Shown: piece after piece, positions 8,135 through 16,431 of the stretch
Position numbering within the stretch: the stretch's first letter is position 1
Layout: the number at the start of each line of letters is the position of its first letter
Source of the DNA: Methylobacterium sp. CB376
Lineage (GTDB): Bacteria > Pseudomonadota > Alphaproteobacteria > Rhizobiales > Beijerinckiaceae
DNA length: 64,000 nucleotides
Direction of reading: 5' to 3'
Assembly: GCF_029714205.1 (NCBI RefSeq)
Contig: NZ_CP121648.1
Coordinates: forward strand, 1,054,001 to 1,118,000
Notes under the pieces: model-generated
The model's input: only the letters and a program-made list of their open reading frames with translations
Told to the model about the DNA's origin: nothing
Database searches by the model: none
Program-made: the position numbers and the translations under genes

Positions 8135-10123
8135 ATGGAGCGCAGACGGCTGCAACGGGTCGTGCGGGCATGGCCCATCCGCTGGCGCATCCTGGGCATC
8201 GCCGGGCTCAACTCGGCCCTCGCCCTGGTGCTGATCGGGCTGATCTGGGACGGGGCCACCGTGCTGTCGCGGGCCTGGAACGACCTGCGGCAGGTGCGCC
8301 AGTCCGAGCACCTGCTCGGCCAGCTCGACCGCGACACCGAGCGGCTGCAGAGCCTGATCCACCGCTCGATCAGCCAGGACGACCCCGACATGCTGTGGCG
8401 GATCGGCGACCTGCGCGACACGCTGATCGGCCGGCTGCGCGTGCAGGCGCGGCTCGACCCGCTCATCGCCCGGCCCTCGGAGACCCTGCGGGAGGTCACC
8501 GAGCGCTTCATCGCCGGGTTCTCGGCCCTGCGCGAGACGCGCGCCCGGATCTCGCAGATCTACGAGGGCCGCCTCGCGGGGCCGGCCCGCGAGATGTCGG
8601 GGCTCTACGCGCTCATCGAGGGGTCCGACGCGGCCGGTCAGGCGCCGATCGGGCCGCCCCTGTCGAAGTCGCGGGAATCCTTCCACGCCATGATGCTGGC
8701 GGCGAACGCCTTCTCGCTCTCGGCCGCGGAGGCCTCGGCCGCGGAGGTGCGCCGGGCCGCCGCCGCGATCCGCGGCACGGTGCCGGTGATGCGCGACCGC
8801 GCGGCGACCGACGTGCAGAGCCGCGCCCTCGACGCGCTCGACGCCCGCGCGCAGGCGGTCGAGGCGGGCGTCGCGGCGCTCACCGCCGAGTTCGCCGCCC
8901 AAGGTCGCCTGCTCAAGGAGGAGATCGACGGCAATGCCGACCGCATGACCGCCTCGATCGAGGCGATGGGCACCCATGTGCGCGCGGTCGAGCAGGCGGC
9001 CCAGGCCCGCTTCGACCGCACCCTGGAGAGCGCGGCGCTCAAGCTCGGGGGCGTGGCGCTCGCCTTCGTGGCCCTGGTGGCCGCGCTCGGCACCCTGGTG
9101 GCCCGCAGCATCAGCGACCCGCTGCGGGGCCTGAGCGGCGCCATGCTGGCGATCGCCGGGGGCGACTACGCCCGCAAGGTGCCGGGCGCCGAGGCCCGCG
9201 ACGAGATCGGCGACATGGCGGCCGCCGTCGCGGTGTTCCGCGAGAACGCGCTGGCGCGGCTGCGGGCCGAGGCGGAGCTGCGCCGCGCCAAGGAGCAGGC
9301 CGAGGCCGCCCTCGCGGAGCTGCGCGAGACCCAGGCGAGCCTGATCGAGGCCGAGAAGCTCGCCGCCCTCGGCGGCCTCGTCGCCGGGGTCGCGCACGAG
9401 GTCAACAACCCGGTCGGCATCAGCCTCACCGTCGCCTCGACCCTGAGCCAGCGCTGCGAGGCCTTCGCGGCGGACCTCGCCGGCGGGCCCCTGCGCCGCT
9501 CGCAGCTCACGGGCTTCATCGAGGCCGTGCAGGAGGCCAGCAAGCAACTCGTCGCCAACCTGATGCGGGCGGGCGACCTCGTGCAATCCTTCAAGCAGGT
9601 CGCCGTCGACCGCAGCCAGGACAACCGCCGCCGCTTCGACCTCGGCGAGACCTGCGCGCAGATCATCGCGAGCCTGCGGCCGGAACTGCGCACCGCCCGC
9701 ATCGCCCTCGCCCTCGACCTGCCCCCCGGCCTCGTGATGGAGTCCTTCCCCGGCCCCCTCGGCCAGGTGCTGACGAACCTGTTCCTCAACGCCGTGCGGC
9801 ACGGCTTCCCGGACGGGCGCGCGGGCACGATCCGGCTCGCGGCCGAGCCGCTGGGGTCCGACCGCGTCGTCCTCACCTTCAGCGACGACGGCGTCGGCAT
9901 GAGCGAGGAGGTGGCGCGGCGGGCCTTCGAGCCCTTCTTCACCACGCGCCGGGACAGCGGCGGCACCGGGCTCGGCCTCCACCTCGCCTTCAACATCGTC
10001 ACCCACCAGCTCGGCGGGCGGATCACGCTGCATGCGGCGCCCGGCGCGGGCAGCCGCTTCGTGCTGACCCTTCCGCTCGTCGCCCCCGTGCAGGAGCCCG
10101 GACGCAAGCGGCAGGCGGCGTGA
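8135..10123 (+). CDS. Membrane sensor histidine kinase
   Basis: From the ATG at 8135 the product is 662 residues; an in-frame start at 8075 would add 20 low-complexity residues and is less likely. Layout: membrane segment near residues 14-35, a long helical periplasmic sensor (to about 300), second membrane segment followed by a HAMP linker (SISDPLRGL), coiled coil, then an H box (GVAHEVNNPVGI) with phospho-acceptor His421, N box (NLFLNAVRHG), G1 (DDGVGM), F box and G2 (GGTGLGLHL). This is a complete cytoplasmic kinase core of the HK4/NtrB-like type. No response regulator gene is adjacent, so its partner is elsewhere in the genome. The signal is unknown. Confidence 0.92.
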   Translation: MERRRLQRVVRAWPIRWRILGIAGLNSALALVLIGLIWDGATVLSRAWNDLRQVRQSEHLLGQLDRDTERLQSLIHRSISQDDPDMLWRIGDLRDTLIGRLRVQARLDPLIARPSETLREVTERFIAGFSALRETRARISQIYEGRLAGPAREMSGLYALIEGSDAAGQAPIGPPLSKSRESFHAMMLAANAFSLSAAEASAAEVRRAAAAIRGTVPVMRDRAATDVQSRALDALDARAQAVEAGVAALTAEFAAQGRLLKEEIDGNADRMTASIEAMGTHVRAVEQAAQARFDRTLESAALKLGGVALAFVALVAALGTLVARSISDPLRGLSGAMLAIAGGDYARKVPGAEARDEIGDMAAAVAVFRENALARLRAEAELRRAKEQAEAALAELRETQASLIEAEKLAALGGLVAGVAHEVNNPVGISLTVASTLSQRCEAFAADLAGGPLRRSQLTGFIEAVQEASKQLVANLMRAGDLVQSFKQVAVDRSQDNRRRFDLGETCAQIIASLRPELRTARIALALDLPPGLVMESFPGPLGQVLTNLFLNAVRHGFPDGRAGTIRLAAEPLGSDRVVLTFSDDGVGMSEEVARRAFEPFFTTRRDSGGTGLGLHLAFNIVTHQLGGRITLHAAPGAGSRFVLTLPLVAPVQEPGRKRQAA

Positions 10124-10244
10124 TGCGAACGGCTCGGCGACGATTCGAGAACGGACCCGACGGTCGCGTCGCGTGACCGTCGGGGTGAGCCGCAGGCCCC
10201 GGATGTCGGTCCGCCGCCGAGCAACGCTTCGATGAACCGGCAAA

Positions 10245-10258
10245 TTGATTCAGATCAC
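10245..10258. promoter_or_regulatory. FNR/FixK-like box upstream of the universal stress protein gene
   Basis: TTGATTCAGATCAC matches the FNR consensus TTGAT-N4-ATCAA with one mismatch at the last base. It ends 57 bp before the ATG at 10316. It shares a 12-base core, as reverse complement, with the box before hemN. Together with the FnrN-type gene in this window it suggests oxygen control. Confidence 0.7.
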
Positions 10259-10315
10259 GGCGGCCCCATCCGCGCGATGATCCGGTGAGACCGGATCATC
10301 GAGAGGATCACCGCC

Positions 10316-11179
10316 ATGGCGATGCGCTGCCTTCTGGTTCCGACGGGCCCCGATTGCGATGCGCGCCCGCGCCTCGACTTGGCCCTGGCGCTCAGCGACC
10401 GGCTGAAGGCGCATATCGGGCTGACCTTCCTGTCCCCGCCGGCCGAGGACGTGCTGGCGGCGATCCCCGAAATGGCGATCGCCGCCGGGGTGACCCGCGA
10501 GCGCCTGGAGGAGGAGACGCGCGAGGCGATCGGGGCCGCGCGCGCCGCCTTCGAGACCTGGTGCACGGGGGCCGACGTGGCGGTGCGCGCCGGCGACGAC
10601 GTCCGCCCGGGCGTCACCGACGCCTCCTTCACGGTGCGGCTCGGGCCGGTCGATGCCAGCCTCGCCCGGGCGGGACGCCTGAGCGACCTGATCGTGATCG
10701 ACCGGCCCGACTGGCAGGACCCCTTCGCGACGGTGGCCTTCGACGCCGCGGTCTTCGCCACGGGCCGGCCGGCCCTGGTGGTGCCGCCCGGCCCCGCGCC
10801 GGCCGACCCGCTGCGCAAGCTGCTGATCGCCTGGAACGGCAGCCTGGAGGGCGCGCGTGCGATCGCCCAGGCGATGCCCCTGATCGAGGCCGCCGGCGCG
10901 GTCGCGATCTTCTCCGCCCCGCGCCGGGACGAGGACGCGCAGGACGCCGCCGAACTCGCCGCCTATCTCGCCCGGCACGGCATCGCGGCCGAGCGGCTCG
11001 CGCCCCCCGACCCGACCCGCTCCGTCGGCGCCGCCCTCCTGGAAGCCGCGCAGGCGAGCGGCGCCAGCCTCCTCGTCATGGGGGCCTACACCCACAGCCG
11101 GGTGCGCCAGTTCTTCCTCGGGGGCGTCACGCGCCACGTCCTCGACCACGCCCCCCTGCCCGTGCTGATGACGCATTGA
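10316..11179 (+). CDS. Universal stress protein family, tandem UspA-like
   Basis: A 287-residue cytoplasmic protein built from two Usp halves: residues about 1-150 and 150-287. The second begins KLLIAWNGSLEGARAI and ends with a MGAYTHSRVRQFFLGG motif and PLPVLMTH, the usual Usp C-terminal strand. The canonical ATP-binding G-2x-G-9x-G(S/T) spacing is not kept, so it may be a non-nucleotide UspA-type member. The ATG is preceded by a GAGAGGATCACCGCC ribosome-binding region, and an FNR/FixK-like box lies upstream. Tandem Usp proteins are commonly induced at low oxygen in alphaproteobacteria, which fits. Confidence 0.88.
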   Translation: MAMRCLLVPTGPDCDARPRLDLALALSDRLKAHIGLTFLSPPAEDVLAAIPEMAIAAGVTRERLEEETREAIGAARAAFETWCTGADVAVRAGDDVRPGVTDASFTVRLGPVDASLARAGRLSDLIVIDRPDWQDPFATVAFDAAVFATGRPALVVPPGPAPADPLRKLLIAWNGSLEGARAIAQAMPLIEAAGAVAIFSAPRRDEDAQDAAELAAYLARHGIAAERLAPPDPTRSVGAALLEAAQASGASLLVMGAYTHSRVRQFFLGGVTRHVLDHAPLPVLMTH

Positions 11180-11212
11180 CGGCGCGGGCCCGGACCCGGC
11201 CCGCATGCCGGG

Positions 11213-13333
11213 TCAGAACCCGGCCCGCACGCCCGCGAAGACGGCGCGGCCGTTGCCCGGGTAGAAGGCCGCCAGGGCCGCCGGCCCGCCCGCGACCTTG
11301 CGCGCGTCGGCGACGACCGAGATGTCCGAGACGAAGCGCTCGTCCGTCAGGTTGCGGGCGTCCAGGAACACCGACACGCCGTTCGCGACGTCGATCCCGG
11401 CTTGCAGGTTGACCAGCGCGTAGCCCGGCACGCGCAGGGTGTTGGCGTGGTCGGCGAAGGCCCCGCGCGGCACCCAGTCGAGGGAGGGGGCGACGTAGAA
11501 CCCGCTCGGATGGGTGTAGCGCAGCACCGTGCGCAGCACGTCGTCCGGGATGCCGGCGATGCGCCCGTTGCCGAAGACCGGGTCGTGCAGGAAGCGGAAG
11601 TCGTTGTGCGTCCAGACCTGCCGCAGGACGAGCGCGTCGCCCTCCGCGGCGAGGTCGCGGGCGAGGTCGAGGCCGAAGGCCGCCTCGACGCCCTGGTGGC
11701 GGGTGCGCGGGGCGTTGAAGGTCGCGGCCGGGATGCCGAGCCCGGGCGCGATCGCGTAGTTGATGAGTTCGTCCCGCACCTCGGCCCGGTAGAGGGTCAC
11801 GTCCCAGGACAGGCGGTCGATGCGGCCGCGCGTCCCGGCCTCGACGGTCCAGGCGCGCTGCGCGGCGAGGGGCACGAAGGTGGTCCCGAGCGCGTTCGTC
11901 TGCACGAGGTCCGAGAAGTCCGGCACGTCGCGCGAGCGGGTGACGTCGCCGAAGACCTGGATCTCCGGCAGCGGTTGCCAGAGCAGGCCGAGCTTCGGGT
12001 TGACGCCCTCGAAGGTCTCGTCGGCGAAGGCCGGGGCGGCGCTCGGCGGGGCGAGCCCGCCCTTGTTGCTGTAGGTGCGGTTCGAGGAGAACAGCTTCGC
12101 TCCCGTCATCAGGGCGAGGTCGGGCAGGATCCAGAAGCGGTTCTCCGCGTAGGCCTCGTAGTTCGAGGCGCTCTGCACGGCGTCGAGCGTCTGCGCCCCG
12201 CGCCGGCCGGCCAGGTTCACGAATTGCCGGGCGGCGTTCCGCCCCGCGAAGGCGCGCAGGCCCAGCAGCAGGTCGTTGCGGTGGCCGCCGAGGTCGACGC
12301 TGCCGGCCCAGTGCGGCGCGATCCCGTAGGTCCAGCCGTCCTGGTCGATGACCTGGAAGATCGGGTGGTAGAGCGACTTGTGGATCGCCCAGGTGTCGAT
12401 GTCGAGCTTGCCGACCTCGAGCACGAAGGAGGTGCGGTTGGCGATCCGCTCGGTCTCGACCTTGCGGGACTGGTTGCCGCTGAGCGCCGTCGGGCTCGCG
12501 GTCCGCGGATCGGTGAGGGCGCCGGACAGGGTCAGCGTGCCGGGCAGCTTCTGGTCGGTGAGGTAGGTCCCGAAGAAGAACCGGGTCTCGACGCCTGGCG
12601 CGAGCCGGTAGCCGAGATTGGCGTTGAGGTTGCGGGTCGCCTGCGCCTCGTGCTGCCGGTATCCGTCCGAATTCGTGACCGTGCCGTTGACCAGGATGTC
12701 GACCGGGCCGGAGATCCGCGAGACCTGGACGCTCTCCCGGACCGTGTTGAAGCTGCCGCCCTCGACGCGCAGGAGCGTGGGCGCGAGGGCGGTGTGGGCG
12801 GTGGGCGTGACGGCGTTGACGGCGCCCCCCAGGGTGGTGGCGCCGAAGGCGAACGCGTCGCCGCCCTTGTAGATCTCCAGCGAGCGCAGGGCCGGCAAGT
12901 CGATCTGGTAGAAGTCGCCGCTCCCGTCCGCGAGGTTGAACGGGATGCCGTCCTGCAGGAGCTCGATCCCGCGCAGGTGGAAGCCGCGGGCGACGCCCGA
13001 GCCGCGCACGGACAGGCGCAGCTCCTGGCCGTAGCGCTCCTGCACGGTGACGCCGGGCACGTCCCGAAGCACGTCCCGCAGCGTGTTGGCGTAGGTGTTC
13101 TGGTACTCCGCCGCATCCACGAAGCCGACCGAGCCCACGGTGGCGTTCACGGCCGCGCGCTGGGCGGCGACGCTCGGCACCGTGACGGAGCCGGAAGGCG
13201 GCGGCCCGCTCCCGGCGACGGTGATCTCGGAGAGGGCGATGGTCGTGTCGGACGTCTGGGCGAGGCCGGGACCGGCGAGCAGGACGAGCGGCAGCACCGC
13301 GGCGCGGCGGGCGGCCCGGGAACGGGGGGGCAT
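11213..13333 (-). CDS. TonB-dependent outer-membrane receptor
   Basis: A 706-residue receptor. A Sec signal peptide ends near residue 25 (LLAGPGLAQ). A TonB-box-like hydrophobic stretch (IALSEITV) follows, then a plug domain (about 50-170, with DVPGVTVQERYGQELRLSVR and GIELLQDGIPF) and a barrel of repeated amphipathic strands ending in a C-terminal aromatic residue (FAGVRAGF). Ligand cannot be read from sequence. The plug and barrel layout is closest to the FecA/metal-complex group, and the neighbouring Cys/His-containing DUF2946-like protein points to a metal ligand such as copper or iron. It is transcribed after the DUF2946-like gene, whose frame runs into this one. Confidence 0.9.
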   Translation of the reverse strand: MPPRSRAARRAAVLPLVLLAGPGLAQTSDTTIALSEITVAGSGPPPSGSVTVPSVAAQRAAVNATVGSVGFVDAAEYQNTYANTLRDVLRDVPGVTVQERYGQELRLSVRGSGVARGFHLRGIELLQDGIPFNLADGSGDFYQIDLPALRSLEIYKGGDAFAFGATTLGGAVNAVTPTAHTALAPTLLRVEGGSFNTVRESVQVSRISGPVDILVNGTVTNSDGYRQHEAQATRNLNANLGYRLAPGVETRFFFGTYLTDQKLPGTLTLSGALTDPRTASPTALSGNQSRKVETERIANRTSFVLEVGKLDIDTWAIHKSLYHPIFQVIDQDGWTYGIAPHWAGSVDLGGHRNDLLLGLRAFAGRNAARQFVNLAGRRGAQTLDAVQSASNYEAYAENRFWILPDLALMTGAKLFSSNRTYSNKGGLAPPSAAPAFADETFEGVNPKLGLLWQPLPEIQVFGDVTRSRDVPDFSDLVQTNALGTTFVPLAAQRAWTVEAGTRGRIDRLSWDVTLYRAEVRDELINYAIAPGLGIPAATFNAPRTRHQGVEAAFGLDLARDLAAEGDALVLRQVWTHNDFRFLHDPVFGNGRIAGIPDDVLRTVLRYTHPSGFYVAPSLDWVPRGAFADHANTLRVPGYALVNLQAGIDVANGVSVFLDARNLTDERFVSDISVVADARKVAGGPAALAAFYPGNGRAVFAGVRAGF

Positions 13334-13752
13334 GAGGGATCATCCGTGTCTGACAGGATCGTGGCGGGCGATCGGTCAGAGGACGGGCGGGGCTCGGGGG
13401 CCGGCGCTGATGCCGGGGGCGCGCGGGGCTGGGCGACGGTGTCGGGCCGGTGCGGGATCGGGACGGCGCGGCGGCGCGGCCAGGCCACGGGGCTCGCCTC
13501 GGCGGGCGGCGGAGCCGCTCCGTCGAGCGCCTGGGCCGCCACGCAGCAGGCGCCGTGGTTCGGGACGGGATGGGACTTCCCCGGCCCCGGCGCCTCGGGC
13601 GCGGACGCGTCCGGCGCGCAGAGGGCGTGCGCCGCGGAGGGCATCCCGGCCGCGAGCGCTCCCCCCGCCACCGCCTGCAGGACGAGCGCGTAGAGCGCGG
13701 CCAGGGCGATGACCGCGCGCAGGATCGGCCGGCGGGGCGGCGGGGCACGCAT
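13147..13752 (-). CDS. DUF2946-like small exported protein (3' end uncertain)
   Basis: Starting at the ATG at 13752 the frame encodes a signal-anchor (IALAALYALVLQAVAGGALA) and a short region with cysteines and histidine (HALC, HGACC) and then a Pro/Ala-rich tail, the layout of DUF2946 proteins found beside TonB receptors. Family members are about 120-140 residues, but this frame stays open for 201 codons and overlaps the receptor gene by 187 bp. The last 60 residues therefore look like a shadow of the receptor gene, and the true stop may have been lost by a small indel. Function unknown; a link to copper handling is inference from family context. Confidence 0.5.
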   Translation of the reverse strand: MRAPPPRRPILRAVIALAALYALVLQAVAGGALAAGMPSAAHALCAPDASAPEAPGPGKSHPVPNHGACCVAAQALDGAAPPPAEASPVAWPRRRAVPIPHRPDTVAQPRAPPASAPAPEPRPSSDRSPATILSDTDDPSCPPVPGPPAAPRCCRSSCSPVPASPRRPTRPSPSPRSPSPGAGRRLPAPSRCRASPPSARP

Positions 13753-13840
13753 GCGAGAGGCGTAGGTGGGCCGGCAAGAAGGTGTCAATCGCGCCGCGGC
13801 GGTCGCCGGGCGTTTCTCCCCGCCTGCGACCCGGCGGCAT

Positions 13841-13960
13841 CTCATCCGCCATCCGGTTGATGGCTTCGCCATCTCCAATTTCGGCAATGCGGATGTCGGC
13901 TCCGCTCAGGCGCCGCGCGGGCTCGTGAGACGGGAACCGCTTCGATCAAGCCGATCCCGG
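13841..13960 (-). repeat. Dispersed 3'-end repeat, copy 1
   Basis: Read on the minus strand, this contains the blocks 'GGCTTGATCGAAGC', 'GCGCGGCGCCTGAGCG', 'CCGACATCCGCATT' and 'GATGGCGAAGCCATCAACC', shared with 18602-18673 and 21811-21933. It ends 2 bp from the stop codon of the cytochrome c gene. Full form: left imperfect hairpin plus right body. Confidence 0.85.
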
Positions 13961-13961
13961 C

Positions 13962-14300
13962 TCATTCCAGGCTGCTGAGGTAGCGGATGACGTCCTCGAC
14001 CTGATCCGGGTCGAGGCGGAATTCCGGCATGGTCGGATGGCCCGTGGTGATGCCCTCGGCGAGGGATTCGGCGAGTTCGGCGACGGGGTAGCGGGTGTGG
14101 AGGTCGCGGAAGCGGGGCGCCTCGGGGAGCGGGCTCTCGCCCGTGCGCCCGACCGCGTGGCAGCCGGCGCAGTGGGTCCGCACGAAATTGCGCCCGCGCG
14201 TGAGGTGGGGATCCTCGACGGCCCGGGCCGGGCCGGCCGCGAGGGCGAGGCCGAGCGCGACCGCGCCGAGGACGGGGAAACGAGGGTGGACCAGGGGCAT
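13962..14300 (-). CDS. Exported monohaem c-type cytochrome
   Basis: A 112-residue periplasmic cytochrome c. It has a signal peptide cleaved after about residue 26 (GPARA), a haem attachment site CAGCH, an axial-methionine region GHPTMPEF and a terminal helix DVIRYLSSLE, a compact class I fold. The ATG at 14300 is chosen because it gives a standard signal peptide; an upstream in-frame start would add 39 low-complexity residues. An FNR/FixK-type box lies 52 bp upstream, so use in low-oxygen electron transfer is plausible. A decayed paralogous 3' end is found at 46068-46189. Confidence 0.9.
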   Translation of the reverse strand: MPLVHPRFPVLGAVALGLALAAGPARAVEDPHLTRGRNFVRTHCAGCHAVGRTGESPLPEAPRFRDLHTRYPVAELAESLAEGITTGHPTMPEFRLDPDQVEDVIRYLSSLE

Positions 14301-14351
14301 CGACCTCTCCGCGGTGAGACCCGACACTGCGCGAGCCGGCCCGCCCGGACC

Positions 14352-14365
14352 TTGATTCAACGCAA
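14352..14365. promoter_or_regulatory. FixK-type box upstream of the cytochrome c gene
   Basis: TTGATTCAACGCAA fits the FixK2-type consensus TTG(A/C)-N6-(T/G)CAA exactly. It lies 52 bp before the cytochrome start on the minus strand. The rest of 14301-14617 shows no gene. Confidence 0.6.
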
Positions 14366-14617
14366 GCCGCCGAGGCCGTCGGGCGAGGCCGCAGCGCCCC
14401 GCCCCCCGCTCCTGCACCGTCGTCGTGTACGAGTTGTTAACCGCTCGCTGCGACCGTGCAAACCGCTTGGGTGAGCGCCCCCGTCGCCATCTGCGGGAGG
14501 TTTCCGATCGCCGGGCAGCGGCGGCGAGACCGGCCCCGCGGGGTTCCGGGCGGCCTCCGGGCGGGCGGGCGCGCCTCCGCCTGGGGGATGCCGCGACCGG
14601 GTCGCCGGAGGGATGCG

Positions 14618-15727
14618 ATGCGCGACGATGCCGAGACCGGTGCGGAAGCTGCGCGGGACCGGTTCGCCGAGATCGCCCGCGAACTCGCCGCCCTGCGCCC
14701 GGCCGCGCCGCCGGACCGTCGCCCGATCGCCGTCGTGGTCCCGATCTACAATGACTGGCCGGCGTTCCGGCACCTCGCGGAGGCCATCGACGCCGTCTGC
14801 GAGGCGGCCGATCTCGACGCGGAGATCATCGTCGTCGACGACGGCTCCTGGCAGAGCGGGGAGGAGACGCTGGCGGCGCTGGCGCGGACCGCGAAGCGCG
14901 TCCGCCTGCGCCCGGCAATCCTGGTGACCAATCTCGGCCACCAGCGGGCGATCGCGGTTGGGCTCACGCTCGCGAGCGAGCGGGCCGCGGCCTACGGGGC
15001 CGTGATCGTGATGGACGGCGACGGCGAGGACCGGCCCGAGCACATCCCGCTCCTGCTGCGGGAGAGCGCGGCGCATCCGGAGGCGATCGTCTGCGTGCGG
15101 CGCGGGCGGCGCTTCGAGGGCCTGCGCTTCGCCATCGGCTACGCGGCCTTCAAGGCGGCGTTCGCCCTCGCCACCGGCAAGACGATCGATTTCGGCCATT
15201 ACTGCGTGATCCCGCCGCGCGCGCTGACGCGCCTCGTGCACAGCCCGGCCCTGTGGAGCCACTTCGCCGCGGCGCTGCTGCGCGCGGGCGTGCCGCTGCA
15301 CCGCGTCCGCCTCGACCGGGGGGTGCGCTACGCCGGGCGCTCCAGCATGAACCTGACCTCGCTGATCCGCCACGGGCTCAACGCCATCGCGGTCTTCGAG
15401 GACGTCTGCCTGGTGCGCCTGCTGATCGCGCTCGGGGTCTTCTCGGCCGGGATCTGCGCGGCGCTGATCGGCGTCGTGGCGGTCCGCTTCGGCACGGACC
15501 TGGCGATCCCGGGCTGGGCGACGAGCGCCGCCGGGCTGCTGCTCGTGGCCCTGCTCCAGGCGGCGCTGCTGGCCATCACCTCGGCGGCCTCGCACCTCAA
15601 CCGCCGCTCCCTGTCCGAGATGGTGCCCGCCCGGGACGCGGCGCGCTTCCTCGGTCCGGCGGCCCCGCGCGGCGGCGCCCAGCCGCTTCCCCCATCCGGA
15701 GAGACGACGTGGAAGGCAGCATCCTGA
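14618..15727 (+). CDS. GT2 glycosyltransferase, DPM1-like, membrane-anchored
   Basis: A 369-residue family 2 glycosyltransferase. The GT-A domain (about 35-240) has the nucleotide-binding start AVVVPIYND, a first acidic motif VVDDGSW and a metal-binding variant MDGDGED. Two C-terminal membrane segments (about 270-325) anchor it in the inner membrane, as in polyprenyl-phosphate sugar synthases and GtrB-like proteins. The ATG at 14618 is fixed by a GGAGG six bases upstream. It is the first gene of a three-gene operon; the next gene overlaps its end by 19 bp. Likely role: charging a polyprenyl carrier or modifying a surface glycan. Confidence 0.85.
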   Translation: MRDDAETGAEAARDRFAEIARELAALRPAAPPDRRPIAVVVPIYNDWPAFRHLAEAIDAVCEAADLDAEIIVVDDGSWQSGEETLAALARTAKRVRLRPAILVTNLGHQRAIAVGLTLASERAAAYGAVIVMDGDGEDRPEHIPLLLRESAAHPEAIVCVRRGRRFEGLRFAIGYAAFKAAFALATGKTIDFGHYCVIPPRALTRLVHSPALWSHFAAALLRAGVPLHRVRLDRGVRYAGRSSMNLTSLIRHGLNAIAVFEDVCLVRLLIALGVFSAGICAALIGVVAVRFGTDLAIPGWATSAAGLLLVALLQAALLAITSAASHLNRRSLSEMVPARDAARFLGPAAPRGGAQPLPPSGETTWKAAS

Positions 15728-16431
15728 GCCAGGGCGACTACGTCGGCACCGAACTCGACCTCTTCTCCGCCGCCACGACCTGGAAGGCCTACTGGTCGGG
15801 CGAGATCGCCCCCTTCCTGCGCGGGCGCGTGCTCGACGTGGGAGCGGGCCTCGGGGCGACCGCCGAGATCCTCGGCCGGCACCCGGCCGTGACCGAGTGG
15901 ACCTGCCTCGAACCCGACCGGGGCTTCGCCGCCGCCCTCGCGGCGAAGCTGGCGGAGGGCCGGCTCGCCCCCCACACCCGCATCCGCCGGGGCACGCTCG
16001 CCGCCGCGGCGGCCGCGGGCCCCTACGACGCGATCCTCTACGTCGACGTCCTCGAACATATCCGCGAGGATCGGGACGAACTCGCGCGCGCCGCCGCCTG
16101 CCTGGCGCCGGGCGGCAGCCTGGTGGTGCTGGCCCCGGCCCACCCGGCGCTGTTCTCGCCCTTCGACGCCGCGATCGGGCACGAGCGGCGCTACACCCGC
16201 GCCAGCCTGCGGGCCGCCGGCCCGGACGGGCTCGCCCTGACGCGCCTGCGCTACCTCGACAGCGTCGGCCTCCTCGCCTCCCTGGCCAACCGCGCGCTCC
16301 TGCGCCAGGCGATGCCGACGGCCGGGCAGATCGCCGTCTGGGACCGCCTGATGGTGCCGCTCTCGCGGCGGATCGATCCGCTCCTCTTCCACCGGGCGGG
16401 CAAGTCCATCCTGGCGGTGTGGGCGCGATGA
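15709..16431 (+). CDS. Class I SAM-dependent methyltransferase
   Basis: A 240-residue Rossmann methyltransferase. Motif I is VLDVGAGLGATAEIL near residues 44-58, the acidic end of strand two is CLEPD, and motif IV is ILYVDVLEHI with the HERRYT segment that is usual in glycan-associated methyltransferases. The start is taken as GTG at 15709, preceded by a GGAGAG element, and it overlaps the glycosyltransferase gene by 19 bp. Its stop overlaps the ATG of the next gene (ATGA). The tight coupling suggests it methylates a sugar or lipid-linked intermediate made by its neighbours. Confidence 0.82.
   Translation: MEGSILSQGDYVGTELDLFSAATTWKAYWSGEIAPFLRGRVLDVGAGLGATAEILGRHPAVTEWTCLEPDRGFAAALAAKLAEGRLAPHTRIRRGTLAAAAAAGPYDAILYVDVLEHIREDRDELARAAACLAPGGSLVVLAPAHPALFSPFDAAIGHERRYTRASLRAAGPDGLALTRLRYLDSVGLLASLANRALLRQAMPTAGQIAVWDRLMVPLSRRIDPLLFHRAGKSILAVWAR

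Noticed and set aside
7904..10243. Long open frame of 779 codons on the minus strand
   Set aside because: It is antisense to the histidine kinase, has His/Arg/Gly-rich shadow composition and no family motif. High GC keeps such frames open.
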